Shown: positions 32,988-45,243, counted from the first letter of the stretch. The stretch is DNA of 64,000 bases from Kappaphycus alvarezii (GCA_002205965.3 NADL03000739.1:434001-498000), one strand, 5' to 3'. Notes: a model not told the origin generated them from the letters alone. Numbers and translations: made by a program.

Positions 32988-35900
32988 TTGCTTCTCTCTC
33001 TTGGCTCTGCAAATTGGTTTCAAGTCCCATCTGTTCTGTCCTGCATCTTCCTTTCCCTCCTCACATTGCCCACTATGCTCCACCCCCTATTCCTCTCCTC
33101 CTACTGCTTCTCTATTCCACCTCTGTCCTCTCCTCCAAACCCCCTATCCATTTCCTTTCAATCCCTTTCCGCCACTCTCCCCTTCCGATTCTCCATCCCT
33201 CTACTCCTCTACTTTTCGTCAACTCTCCGGTCCTTTCATCACCTCCTCAAACCCTTCTCCACTTCACATTTCACACATCAACCTCCAATCCGACACAAAG
33301 CTTCCTTTGTTTTTGTCCCCGCAGAAAACACCACCCTCGAAGACTATCTTATCGTTCCTCTAATCTCAAACCCACAAATCTTGCAACCCGATGATGTCGA
33401 CATAGTAACCGTGCAGGTAGACTCCCCGAGTCTAGTCTGGCCTACAACGTTACTGTCGATCTGGACTTCAACAAATGGTCCGGCATTACTACCTTCTCGT
33501 TACAAGCACTCAATAGCTCTACATCTCAAGTCGTCTATACATCTGATTCCGTCGAGATCGTTCTCGTTGGTATGTCATTTTTTACAATTAATGACGATGG
33601 TGTCGCTGATGTGTTGGGTGGTTCAAATTATCCACTGGTTGTCAGTACGGAGCAGGTGGAGCAAGAAGAAGGGAATCAACCTAGGCGTATTTATTCAGTA
33701 TATTGATGGTACCAATTCGAATAATACGATTACTGTTGGTTTGGATGGAGTCAGTATTGGGGGCGACCTCGGGGGAATTTTGCAGCAAGCTGAAGGCTGC
33801 GCAAGCGTGGCCACATTTGCTGCTGGAGATGTAACATTGCAGAGGGCTGCGCTGTTGGATTTGCTGTCCTGGAGGGAGGGGGAGTGTCCCTTGGTTGGAT
33901 GTGGAAAAGTATTCCAATGGGACCGCGGTGGTAGAGTTTGAATGGGGGATATCGTGGCAGAGACTGACTTGGAGGAGGAAGGTTATGGCATGTTTTTGGA
34001 GATTCTGATAGAGGGAGAAGTTGTGCCCGTAGTGTGGTCGATTGTTCCGGGCGGGGTGTTTGGAAGTAGTGGCGGGGAGTTGGTCGTGTTGGAAGTCGGG
34101 AATCTGCCAGGGAGTGTGCAGGGGATTGAGGAGTGGGAGTATTCATTGGGAATAGAGTTTGCGGAAGGAAGAAAAGAGGCGGAATATGTCGTTGGTACGC
34201 CGTCTTGTACGGAAACGGTAGCGCGGGACTGACGTTTGCGTTGCCGCCGGGAACGGGCCTTGATTTGGAATGGGGTTTGAATGTTACCAAACCCACAGGG
34301 GAAGTCTTACAGGCGGCAGATGGGACGAGCCCCACGTATTTGTTTTCATTTGCGGATGAGCCTTGCTTGGAATGAGCTTCAGATAACAAGTATTGAGCCT
34401 GCGTTTGGACCAGAAGAAGGGGGACACAGTAGTGCTGCTGGGGACGTTTTCCGGAGTGGATGCCGGGAATTGAGCATTTCGCTTAATGGGTAGCCATTGA
34501 TCCCGCGTTAGTCGGAGAGGTGTCCTCCACCAACATTTCGTTTCTTACGCCGCCCATGGCGGCAATTGGGTCCGATTTTAACGTTGCGGTGGTAGTAACG
34601 AGTGGTGGGTTGACCTCGAATGAAGTTATCTTCACTTATGTGACCTCGCTAGTCCTGGAATCGATGTCCCTACCACAGGGCCGGTGGAAGGTGGGATCCA
34701 GGTGACCCTAAGTGGCCAGTTTGCCGACTTTGATCCGTCATCACAAGATTCAGGAATCTTCTTTGATAACATGCGGATTGATCCCGAACTGATTATATTT
34801 AGCAACACTCGCAATCGTGTTTAATAGCCCTCCTCAAACATCTGTCGGTGCTGACTCTGAATTCTCCTACGCAGTGTCTGTCCAAGTGTCAGGGGCATCT
34901 TCTAACGCGCTGGAATTTACTTATGAGTCACCGTGGTAATTACGTCAATTTACCGTCCTCTGGCGTTGAGAGCGGTGGCACAGAAGTGACTTTGACCGGT
35001 ACATTTGGGGATTTCGACCCTCAACATCCGTGGTGCATTTTGGAGTCTTACAGCTCCCGTCCTCCGAGATTGAGTATAATGATACTGCCATCACGTTTAC
35101 AACTCCTCCTCTTTCTGAGTTGGCTCCTCTTATACGCAGACTGTGTGTGACGATTGGTCAGATTGCCTCGAACGAGGTAGAATTCACGTATGAAGACACC
35201 GATTCAACTGTTTCCATCACGGGAAGCGGGGGTGCATTTGATTCCGAGAGTTTTTCTTATCAGGTTGGTGTGTGCAGCAACAGCCTTTATCGAGCTTCAA
35301 TATCGAACGGAGCACGCTTTCAAAACGCTGCGTATCAGTGGACCATGACTGCAGTCGGAAGCACCACGAATATTCTCTCCTCCGTCGGCATTGTTTCAAC
35401 TAGCGAGGTGCTCTTCATCCCGTACAACGCGTTTCCGGAGAAAAATGTTCCATACACACTCACAGTCACGGTGGAGACATTGTTCGCATCCTTGCAACAG
35501 ACAATGACTGTTGTTCAGTTGAGTGTCCAGCGAATTGGAGTATTTATCAATGACCCTCAGTTAAGGTCAATTTCAGACCCAAATGTTACGCTAACCGTCC
35601 CTGCAGAGCTGTTTATCCCGGGCTGCTCAGAAAGTTCTCTCGTGATAAACTCCACAGAGATAACTTATGAATGGAGATTCAGAGAGGAAACTTTCGTGTT
35701 CTCTTACACAAACACGACTGCCCCAGAGGAAGAGATAAGCCCGACCTCCTCGGTCGTGAGTTTCATATTCCGCAAAGTCTAATGGAATACGGCAGGTTTG
35801 GTCTATCCTTAACAGCGTATCTAACGGAGGAGAATCGATAAGGGGATCAGATGGAACTTTGTCGTAATCTCTCCGGCGCCGCTAAGACCACAGATAAACG

Positions 35901-38396
35901 GTGGAGAGTACTCGCGATTCGTTTCGGAAACCGAGGATCTTGTTGTCTCGGCAGCAGGATCTATTGACCCCGATATATTGGTTGGAGATGGGGCAGCTGG
36001 TCTTAGTTACGCATGGTCTTGTCGCTATGCATGGGATGAATCGATGCAAGATGCCCTGACATGCGGCAATGGGCTGATGCCTTCATCACTTCAATCGAAT
36101 GTAGAGTTTACAGTGTCTTCCTCAAGTCTGGCTGCCGTCCAGAATACCACTGCTGTTTTCATCGAGTATACGCTGCAAATTTCGAAAACATCACTGAACG
36201 CCACAGAGGACGAGATTCTTCGGTATCAGATGCAGTCACGGCTACATATATTCTCAGTGAAGAGCAGAACCAGGAATTCCAAGCCTTGGTAGACATTATG
36301 GTTACAAACAATCAAACAATTTCCGTCGATACTTCTCAAGTGAAATATTACGAGATATAACTATCACTCCTGTCTCTGAGACTACAGCCACGACTTGGAC
36401 ATATGAAATCATCGCTCCTGCAGGGCAAGCACGCACCTTGCTAGCCTCAGACGATAATCTACTGACATACCAGGGTACTACACCTCAAGCTCCGGTGCTG
36501 GAAGATGTCATTGGGTTTCAAGTCAAATGTCCTGGATCCCGCGACAGAATATAGAATTCTCATATCGACCTTTCACCCTGACTTTGCCGTTAACGAAAAT
36601 ATCATCTCAATCACCACAGTTGAACAACCAAGAGTGATTCTTGGAAGTCTCGCAACACCTGTTGGTAGTACTGCAGACACGTATGCACTTTCAGCGTATA
36701 CGAGCTACGAGGGAGACTTCAAGTTTTTCTTTATCCTAACTGATGAGTTTGGAGTAGAGTCATGTGTTGGCGGTTGTCAGGGAGAGAATGTTGTGAAGTT
36801 TAGGCTGGCCACTGCCGGGAGCTACATTGTGAGATGCGATGTGTATGATTGGATTGGGTTTACATTACTAGGCTCGGCAACAGGAGGTAACATAACAGTC
36901 ACAAGCACTGCAGCGACTCCTACAGACTAGCAGGAATGTACGATGAGGCTTACGGTGCATTCCAAGCTGGGGATCACGCTACTTATCAGCAGTTTGGGTG
37001 GGACATGGTGAAACTCATTTGGTCTCTTGGTGGCAGTAACGCAATGGATCTAGACTCTGAAGTCCTCGCAAATTTTACCGAGGGAATGAATCAGGTGGCG
37101 GCAAATGCGGTGCCGAATGCAATTCAAAGTGCCGGCTATGTTAGCACTGCAGCGGCGCTTGCGAGTTTAACTCCATCCCTTGGAATTACGTACGGGATGG
37201 AAACCTTGTATTACCTCGTTAACATTACCGTGAGTGCCATTGAGCGCGTTCCGGACAACGGGGCGCTTCAAGTCATTGAGGAACTACTGCAGTTTTATGA
37301 TCTAACTCCTGCATTGGTGCTGGCCTCTTACCCGCAAGGAACAACAAGAAGAAGATTGCTGCGGCAGGCCACGGATACAGAGTCTGAAGTGATTGACATT
37401 TGGTTGGACCTTTACGAGGTCATGAAAGAACAAATTGCAATCTCCTTGCTGAAAAGGTGCACTTGCGGATGTGTGGAGGAAGTCACGACTGGCATTCGTT
37501 TTCCATCTTCAATACCCTTCTCAGCACGTGACCGCATGCCAATTGATATAAGGCAATCTGCAGCTGCATCTTACGAGAACCCTAATCAAGGGAGAATAAG
37601 TCAAGTGACTATTAAGGCCGGTCACTTCTGCAACTCTGAGCAAGGATCACGGCTTTCAGTCAACGGCGGTGCTGAAGGGGAAGTGCAGTTCTCTTGGTGC
37701 AAAGACTTGTTTGAAGATTCTAAGAGACTGTACTTTTCGGTTGCGGTGACCCCTGATTACATTTACCTGTCTAGGCTACACCAAAACACGACGTTGACTG
37801 ACGGATTGGTATCAACCATGGTGCGACTCTAAATGGAAATGAGGTACAAGATGTTGGGCTCTCATCAAAGACTGTTACCAAGTTCGAGTGTCGTTGCCAC
37901 GCAACTTGACGGTAGTCTCGAATGAGACCCCCGAGGAAGAAGTTCCAATGGGATTATCGTTTGCGCCAATCAAGCAGTGGGACAAGACAATCGACTGTTT
38001 TGTACGTGCCAGACTTCTCAGGCATTACGACTTCATTTAGCGATTCTTCGTAACGGCGATACAGACTTCACCACCGCCACATTGACAACGTCAACGACAG
38101 GAGTCTTTACCATTGGTACAAGGTTGGCATGGGCCTCGGCAACATTCTCATTTGAAGGGCTGCTGCTGCTCGCTGCGGAAATAGCAGGCGTCACTGTTCT
38201 CGTGTTTGTACTGGTGTTATTGTCTATCTCAGGGGCGTGGATCATAGCGACTAGACTGTTTGCCACGACAGGTGTGATTGCCCAGTTGAGGCCGACTTTA
38301 CGTATGTGGAACGTGATATCTACGGGCGTGGGACAGTCTTAGATATGATGAACGCGCAAGACGCACAACAACGCCCAGATGCTGGCATCCAGTAGT
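32988..38396 (+). CDS. Large membrane protein with IPT/TIG and REJ/PKD-like domains
   Basis: A receptor-like surface protein, unidentified by name. In order: a hydrophobic, Ser/Pro/Leu-rich N-terminus (possible signal sequence, 33.0-33.2 kb); beta-rich segments (YNVTVDLDFNKWSGITTFSL); three IPT/TIG-like repeats about 34.38-35.05 kb with IEPAFGPEEGG, VPTTGPVEGGIQVTLSGQF and GVESGGTEVTLTGTFGDF; a REJ/PKD-like region 35.2-36.3 kb with SAAGSIDPDILVGDGAAGLS then YAWSC; a PKD-like fold at 36.5-36.9 kb (GSYIVRCDVYDWIG); a helical segment; a cysteine-rich FECRCHAT resembling the GPS site; and one membrane helix (LLLLAAEIAGVTVLVFVLVL) with a short tail. At least ten frame breaks cut it, yet each frame continues the same fold. 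No polycystin channel follows. IPT and REJ modules are known from sperm-receptor/polycystin-like proteins. Confidence 0.7.
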
Positions 38397-38862
38397 TGTG
38401 GTATCACGGAGCCTGATGTTATCTAACTGTAAAACCTAGGATTTCTGTACGAATTGTGGCGGAGACCGCCTCTGGTTCTGCCGCAATAGTAGGAAAACTG
38501 ACGTCACACTGACAACGCAACCGAGTTCTTTAGGAAAGAGCAAGCGTCGGAGTGGAGTGAGGAGCGGAGAGAGTAATAATATGTAATCTGCTTCAATATG
38601 GCGCATAGCCAGATAGCGAACGCCAGGATTGTTACCAGGTTCTTAGCAAGTTTCCTACCCCACCCCCTCCGACTCTATTACCTCCTTAGCTTGCCGAGGT
38701 AGGGGTCCTTGCTCAACGAGTCCTCCAACTCTCGAAACGAGGGTAAGGACATACTCGTTCTTCCGCCTCCGCCTTCCGACCACCTCCCGTGATCTCCATC
38801 CCACGCCCTTTCCCTTCGGTTCTCCCTTCCGCCGTCACTACATGACAGAGGCAATGTGCGCT
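38397..38862. other. Intergenic, nothing recognised
   Basis: 3' flank of the receptor-like gene and C-rich DNA (38650-38830) without a coherent frame. Confidence 0.4.
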
Positions 38863-39384
38863 TTACGCCACTGGGATGAGATTTCCCTCTGGAAACCCTA
38901 ACAGTGCGGGCTCCATTCCCCAGACACTAGCCTGTCTACCACCCCCCTTTCGTTCCAACCTATCAAACCATTCACGATCTCCAAAAACACGATCCAAAAT
39001 GACCATCAACGTAACACCAGAGGCCGGCCGCACACTGCCGTCCACAATTCGTGCTAACCAACTTGGAACTTTCGCCCTCCCTCGGAATAACAACAGCCTT
39101 AACAATCTCCCGAACAAGATCCGGCTTGAGACGATGGACCTCACGCAAGTCGCCAGCACACTCATACATGACGGCATTGACCAAGGGGTCCCAATAGGGG
39201 GATGCAGCAGGGCTGCAATGTGAGCCAGCCGCGAAAGTCGCGAAAACCGGCGGGCTCGATAACGCGCGGTTGACCGACGAGATGAGCGAAATGAGTGACG
39301 GCGGATTTGAGCGGGGGGGAAGGAGGGAGGGACGCGGTTGACGACCGCGACGCCGTTTCGGGGCGGAGGTAACGGGATGGACAT
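38863..39384 (-). CDS. Candidate host gene, product unknown
   Basis: On the minus strand the ATG at 39384 opens a 173-codon Arg/Ser/Pro-rich frame. A second frame inside it, 39184-38972, gives a more protein-like sequence (VMYECAGDLREVHRLKPDLV, EIVKAVVIPREGESSKLV). A TATA box (TGTATATATAATC on the minus strand, 39620-39631) lies 240 bp upstream. The most likely reading is a gene whose conserved part is the second frame, reached by splicing or an indel. I do not recognise the family. The plus strand here is also open for 115 codons. Confidence 0.3.
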   Translation of the reverse strand: MSIPLPPPRNGVAVVNRVPPSFPPAQIRRHSFRSSRRSTARYRARRFSRLSRLAHIAALLHPPIGTPWSMPSCMSVLATCVRSIVSSRILFGRLLRLLLFRGRAKVPSWLARIVDGSVRPASGVTLMVILDRVFGDREWFDRLERKGGGRQASVWGMEPALLGFPEGNLIPVA

Positions 39385-39617
39385 TTGGGGTTGAGTTGGG
39401 AAAGGTGGGGAAGGGGGGCGGGTTTTAAGAAGGGAGGATGCGGGTGGGTGAAGGATGGTATGAAAATGGAGAGTGGAGGTGGAAAGGGATGAGGGGGTGG
39501 GGGATTGGCATGGGACGGGGAACTGGGAGAGGCGGGGAGAGTGATCTATGGTGTTAAGGGGGTGGGTGGGAGGAGGGGGGACAGTGGTGAAGGAGTGGGA
39601 GTGGATAGGGGAAGTTA

Positions 39618-39632
39618 TGATTATATATACAA
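39618..39632 (-). promoter_or_regulatory. TATA box for the minus-strand candidate gene
   Basis: On the minus strand the sequence reads TGTATATATAATC, a strong TATA match in otherwise G-rich DNA and at a plausible distance from the ATG at 39384. Confidence 0.4.
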
Positions 39633-39639
39633 AGGGATG

Positions 39640-40915
39640 AGGTGATTTATTGTTATCGGGGGCGGGGGATTTGTAAGTGTGGAAGCGAGGGGGGAGGAAG
39701 TAGTGAATGGCGGAAGGGAGAGTAACGGGAAGGGCGGGGCTCTTTTGGTTTCATAATGTTTGATGCGGGGCATGGATTGGGGGATTTAGTAAGGGCTGAC
39801 TTGGAGGGATAATCAATAAGCGAGTGTGGTGATTGAAAGAAATTGCCTTTTGTATTGGGATGGGAGCAGGGACGTTGCAATGAAGATATTTGAGTGAGAG
39901 CTCGGGGACATAAGCCCTAGAGTGGGTGGGATGTGGCGGATATTAGCCTTTAATTGTTCGCAAGAGGCTCTTGATGAAGTGATGGGGCAGTGGTGAAGGT
40001 GAAGGAGATGAAACAGGGAGTTGGGGAGGAAGGAAAAATGTCGAAAGTTGGGGGTGGGAAAAAGTGGAATGCGAATAGTGACCGATTGGTATGGATGGTT
40101 GTGGATGGGTCGGGCCGGACCTACTGTACAGTTTGTCAATGTTGGGCAAAGGGTAAAACTTTTAATTGTTGCCCACACTCTATCGCCTAGCTAGGTACGA
40201 GTAGAGTAAGAAATGAAGGGTGGGCACACGCAACGCGTTATGGGCAATTGGGTGCGAACAACGGTGTGTTTGTTGGCTCGATGACGAGGGGCAGAGTGTC
40301 TCGGGCAGGATTGGAAAGGCGAAACAGAACGGCTTTCGTATGTATATACCAAGCATTTGCTCTTTTGTAACAAAGCTATTGGCGACTTTGAATCACTGGT
40401 TGATTCGAATCATGCCTGTTGGTATTGCAACATGGGACCTTTGGTTTCTGCGAGCACGATTGACGTTAGCCCAATGATTTTGATGGTTGCCACAATGAGG
40501 CACGTGCGACATAATATACAACAGCGAAGACATAGGAGAGTAGGAATTGAAGAAGTTTCAATGTTTCGCTGGCCGTTGATGGACGGTGTGTTTGGGGTGA
40601 GGCGTCCTGTGCAATTGCTCAATTGGGAGGCGGGCGAGCGAGCGAGCGAGACGAAAGAGGCGTGTGTATGTGTGTATGCATGTGTCGGGGGGGGGGCAGT
40701 TAATAGGCTCAGAATTGTTCGGGACGTTTGATTGCCCGTTACCTTGTGCGCTATTGAGAGACATGTTGCCTCCATCATGCCTGGTGCTTTTCTTGTCGTG
40801 CTTGTCCTCGTGGGCTGTCGTACGCTACCGTATATAGTGTGGTGTGATTTTAACAATGTCACAAAACAACATTTGGTATGATTGGGAAACAACCATACCG
40901 CGCGGTCCAAGCAGA
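39640..40915. other. G-rich intergenic DNA with microsatellites
   Basis: No gene recognised. A gagc repeat (gcgagcgagcgagcgaga) lies near 40632-40650, a gtgtatgtgtgtatgcatgt tract near 40662-40682 and a run of ten G at 40687. The long minus-strand frame over 40410-40910 is mostly antisense to these simple repeats. Confidence 0.4.
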
Positions 40916-40917
40916 TA

Positions 40918-41500
40918 TACGTACTGTACAGTGCTGCAGTACATACAGCACATGTGTGTGGGGTACACTAGTACGTAGCAGTGTGCTGGACTCTTTCACG
41001 TGCCACACATTTACTGTACTGTACTGTACGCATACAAGTCAGTAGTATTATACAGTAGACCCTTTTATTTTGCCTGGTTTCTAATGCAAATAAGGAAAAA
41101 AAGTTGCCCATCACGCAAGGTGCACATGACCATTGAATATTGCTTCATGTTCATTATTGTACAGTAAAGTCCCCAGTAGATACTGAATGCATTAAAGTGG
41201 TTTCAAGTGGGAGAGCAATACGATATACTGTACTGTACCGTACATAAACAAGCTTGCCTTATTCTTGCTCGTTATGCAAGTTTTACACTGTACTGTACTG
41301 TGTCCCATGTTACAACAGATTTGTACTCGTGTATTTTCAACAGCTCTTGCAATGCAATCTGATTACTGTCAACAGTCACAACGTATTCAAGTGTCCTGTT
41401 TGTGCCTAAAACTGACGCGTCGAAAAGTACCCTACACATTTTCCTGGCACACTAAATTTAGTACACAGTACTGTACAACAGTTCAGTACTGTACAGTATG
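40918..41500. repeat. Dense field of TACTGTACAGTA palindromes
   Basis: Core palindromes or half-sites occur at about 40920-40945, 41010-41032, 41158-41170, 41226-41245, 41285-41302 and 41462-41500. Units vary between tactgtac, gtacagta and gtaccgtac. This is the densest group in the window and contains no recognisable gene. Confidence 0.65.
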
Positions 41501-41929
41501 AAACAATGACCAAACATGGTCTCTTGCGCTATCGCCAAAGCCAATGCCCAAGACGTCTAAACCTCGGCTGATTGCTGACAATTTCGAGTGCTGCTGCTGA
41601 CATCCGCAGCAGTACACTAGGTAAAACCCCCCCTTGAATAATCAATCCTTCCAAGGTCTAAATAAACTCTTTCTTTGGCGACCCATCAGATCTTTGCGTA
41701 TTCAAGGGACACATATCTCTTCTTTCCTACCTTTGCAATACGGTATGTACAACACATGCAGTCGTTCGATAAATGCGTTTCAACAACATATCCAGCTAGC
41801 GACACATTAGACTCATTATCACCCTCAGTATCACTCCACGTCCAATCAAACCTACCCCCGCTTTTGCGTCACAAAACCTTGCATCAGTGTTACGACTACT
41901 TATGAAAGTTTACACAGGCATGCTACGCT

Positions 41930-42300
41930 TCAGTGTGTTTTGTACTTGACCTCAAAGTACTTGCCAGGTAAAAGTCCCTGCAGGTTGTCCACGAATTTTC
42001 TAGCTCTGTCCTCTTCCGTTGGCACTGTCTTGATCTTCCAATCAATCGAATTTGCATTGTGCCACTTTGTTTGCTCCATGCAAAGTCAACAAATGGAAAC
42101 TTACCTGAAGCAGGAGTGGACATTCCTACCTCTTCTTCTTCCAACGAAGAAAATTCCCCAGTTTCAATGTGGAGAAGTGTTTCTCCACATTGGTTGAAAC
42201 AAAATCAAGTATCTCCCACATTCTTGTTAACGGATAAAATATGTCCCGGAAGATCAACCACAGTTATCAAACGGTCTCTTTAATCGTGATTTTCTCAAGT
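41930..42300 (-). CDS. 3' part of an unidentified minus-strand gene
   Basis: The last exon, about 42073-41930, reads coherently (KWHNANSIDWKIKTVPTEED, then RARKFVDNLQGLLPGKYFEV) to a TGA at 41930. Upstream, CTTCAG|GTAAGTTTCC at 42105/42104 is a good 5' splice site. The exon before it includes GETLLHIETGEFSSLEEEEV. Further up, TVVDLPGHILSV appears at about 42280-42240. The intron would be only about 31 nt if the acceptor is the AG at 42074, so another acceptor may be used. Function unknown; DLPGH alone does not establish a GTPase. Confidence 0.3.
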
Positions 42301-44660
42301 TTACTGCGCTTCGGCTCTAAAACCGTTATTTACCGTCTTTTGTAAAAACAACACCATACCCGGGTCTTCCAATACCCACTAGACAATAAAAGCAACTTGA
42401 AATTCACTCTACAAGGCTTACGAAGCATAGTCCACGCATCTTCTGCCTTCTCGCATGTATGTAAATGTTAATTCTCCTACGAGTCTCGATCTATGCTGAT
42501 ACTTTGCGCTGACATGGACACCACGCTTTCTACAAGTCGGTTCTGCGCATGACGCGAAAGTGCGCACTCGATTGTTGACGATACTCATAGCGGAAACGCT
42601 CATTCCTCGATGCCGCAAAGGTGAGTGCGACATAAATTGAGAGAGGCACATGTGAGAAAGAGATGAGTCTGCCAGCCTGACAAGCATGGCAGGAAAGAGA
42701 CGAGAAATAGTGACGTAGAAAGTTGGGCATCGATCGAGACATGACGACGCATTTAGACGGATCACGGTTTGGAGCCGACCAAGGTATTCCCTATTTAATA
42801 TAAGCACATTGCATAGCATACTATTGCTATGTGAACTGATTAAATATCTTCTCAAAATCCTGTGGGTTAACATATCTCCCTTTTGTCACATGGCATGCGC
42901 CCCATGGCAGGTGTTCTCCTAGTGTCCATTGATCAGTCGACATCATCACGCCATGTCCCTTGCATGTCAGTGATGTTTGCAAAAACGGAAGGTCTCAGTC
43001 TGCGATGTTTCCTCCCATGTCGATCGCCGGCGCATTCCGATTCGATATGGAATGGCATCCAGGGGCAATTCAAGCTCTCTGCTATGCTCTCAACAGCCCA
43101 GCGCTGTTATTCGGCCGTTCACCTCCTGATGGGCTCAGGTGTCTGTTTCGCCCTGAAAAACACAGGCTGCGTACCACCAACAGTTAACCACCCCCTCATC
43201 AGCCAGCCTCGCCTTTCACTCCCAGAATTACTTTGTCACTGTAGATTTCTCTAGACTGCTGTAAAGCACTGGAAACAAGAATATGATGTTGAAAGTCTTT
43301 CCGTCGGTATAATTCCTACAATCCAATCATACGTAACTTACAACTGCATCTCATTTCAGCATGCACAATACAATACGTTATTAGTCACACGTTACCGTAT
43401 CAAAACGGTCTCAAGTTGAACAAACGGGAATTGAAATAATCACTTCTGCTGCATATTTCAAAGGGGGATGGATTGGGCCCATGCAATTTGTCAGCAATTG
43501 TTAGTGTGGATTTTCTAATCATTCTCCCCGCCCCGCATTCTACGATCATTCAATGATTAAATCTCATCTTCCCTCATCAACCTCACACCAAACGAATCAC
43601 ACCGCGCCAACGACACCTGGCCACCAAAAAACCCATCAAACAAGGGCCCATCCCGGAGTCCAGCACCTGCGACACTTCCTACCCCCACCCCAAACACCCC
43701 AGCAAAAAAAAAAAACACCCGACCCTTTTTCCCCACACACCCGTAGCCAATACAACGCCGCAAGAATCACGAAACCCGACTTGCGATACCCGCCCGCCCA
43801 CACCGCACCCACTCTTCCTGAGCCACCGTTTGCCCCGCCGGGACCACACGTGGCGCGGCCGGTGCTATCATGGAAGTTTCGGAGGCAGACGTCACTTGCC
43901 CTGGGTTCATGTCGCAACTTGGTGGTACGTTACTGCCCTTTCGCTACCTCGTTTCATGGGCCGTGCTTGCGGGGGCCATGCTGGCGCTTGGGGACTCTGC
44001 TGCGGGTTGTTTGATAACAGAAGCTTGTTTCTGTTTTGTGGATGGTGAAGGGTGGACCGGGTGGGGGTTGGTTGTTTGCGGTGGACTGTATGCGGAGGGT
44101 GAAGATGGGTCGGTACTTTTGTATCGTTTCTAAAACAATGAATTGGGTTGGTTGGGTATGAACGTGCGCATTTTGCAATGTGTGATGGAATTGGGCACGT
44201 GATCATTTCTCGTTGGTACTGATCGTCTTGCAATTGGTGAAGATCATGCATACGTCATGGGTGTGTGCGCGGTAGGCTGTGGGTTGATGCGGGATTGTTT
44301 GGGACAATACGGGTTATTGTTTGCAACCTACAACCGGCAATCGCACAGGGGGTCGATGACAATCCATCGCCCACCGCATGTCCAACGTGCTTTGTGGTTT
44401 GCTTTTTACTACTGCATTGCGAAATACTTTTCGCCCCCCCCTTTCTTCCTACACAACGCCACCGGACAACAGTCACGATACCTTTCGAGATTAAACCATC
44501 CCACACTTTAGCCTCTGCTTTTCGAGGCAGTGCTTTAGCGAATACTGTAAAGTGCAGACGTTTCAAGGATATCTGTTTCATGATTGGCTCTTTGAGCTGA
44601 CAAAGCTATGTTGGTTTTTGTCTGTAATATATAGTGCAACACTGTGAAGTCGCTACAAAA
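42301..44660. other. No gene recognised
   Basis: Several frames of 70-150 codons occur on both strands (for example 42418-42873 minus, 43553-44014 plus, 43907-44251 minus, 44255-44581 minus). The products are low-complexity (Pro/His/Thr-rich) or lack any pattern I know, and opposite strands are equally open. Poly-A at 43706-43718. Confidence 0.35.
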
Positions 44661-44662
44661 TT

Positions 44663-44760
44663 AAGTAGTTTTGAATAGGGTGACTAACTTCAGCGTGTTG
44701 CGGGCACGACTGATGCCGCACTTGTGGACCAAATAGCGTAGCTTAGTTTCTGGTATAACC
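44663..44760 (-). mobile_element. LINE family A, extreme 3' fragment
   Basis: The minus strand encodes a degraded version of the LINE A ending (LSYAIWST in one frame, HAEVSHPIQN in another). At the DNA level it matches 25.68-25.78 kb (ttttgaatagggtgactaac against gtttgaatagggtggctaaa). It is a 100-bp remnant just upstream of the next Copia element. Confidence 0.65.
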
Positions 44761-44949
44761 GGGTACAAAGCTCTATATGTACTGTACAGTATTGTCCAGT
44801 GGATGAAACTTGACGAGGTTGATTACCTAGCTGTGGTTAAACCGGGGAAGGAGCCTCGGAAGGTTACTTCGAGTAACGGGTGGCAGGAACAGGTTGTACC
44901 CTGTAGTACAGTACTACAGTATAAGACTTGTGCTGTAATGAAAGAACGG

Positions 44950-45243
44950 TGCCGCACTGTGATCTGTGTACCCAGCACCGAAACGACACGTGTCCGTAGC
45001 CTGACTGTCGTCGCACGCGCCACGAATCCAGAATCCTGCCGCCGGGTAATACAGTACAGTATAAGAAGTCGATGGTCAGCGTTTGCACAGCAGAGGATCG
45101 ATCAATGAAGAGAACAGGGACGAGAGCATACCGTCGACACGGAGTCGACGGGGGCTTTTCGGTTGCTCGCTCAGCTTGCCTCAGTCCTTCCCTCTACGCT
45201 ACGAAGCATACAGCAATCACACCGTTTCAACAGATCTTCCATA
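44950..45243 (+). repeat. 5' LTR of the 45-51 kb Copia element
   Basis: 294 bp, starting TGCCGCACTGTGATCTGTG and ending CTTCCATA. It contains a copy of the TACAGTACAGTATAAG motif near 45048-45064 that the 3' LTR has in shorter form. Confidence 0.88.

Noticed and set aside
33751-34389. 212-codon minus-strand frame
   Set aside because: Antisense to the IPT-REJ gene; Pro/Ser/Thr/His-rich shadow with no domain.
40410-40910. 166-codon minus-strand frame
   Set aside because: Runs through gagc and gt microsatellites and a poly-G tract; product is low-complexity.
42240-42280. DLPGH motif as evidence for a second dynamin or GTPase
   Set aside because: Only five residues match; no P-loop or G4 motif is found nearby.
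43553-44014. 153-codon plus-strand frame, Pro/His/Thr-rich
   Set aside because: Low-complexity start through a poly-A tract, and the opposite strand is equally open; no motif supports it.
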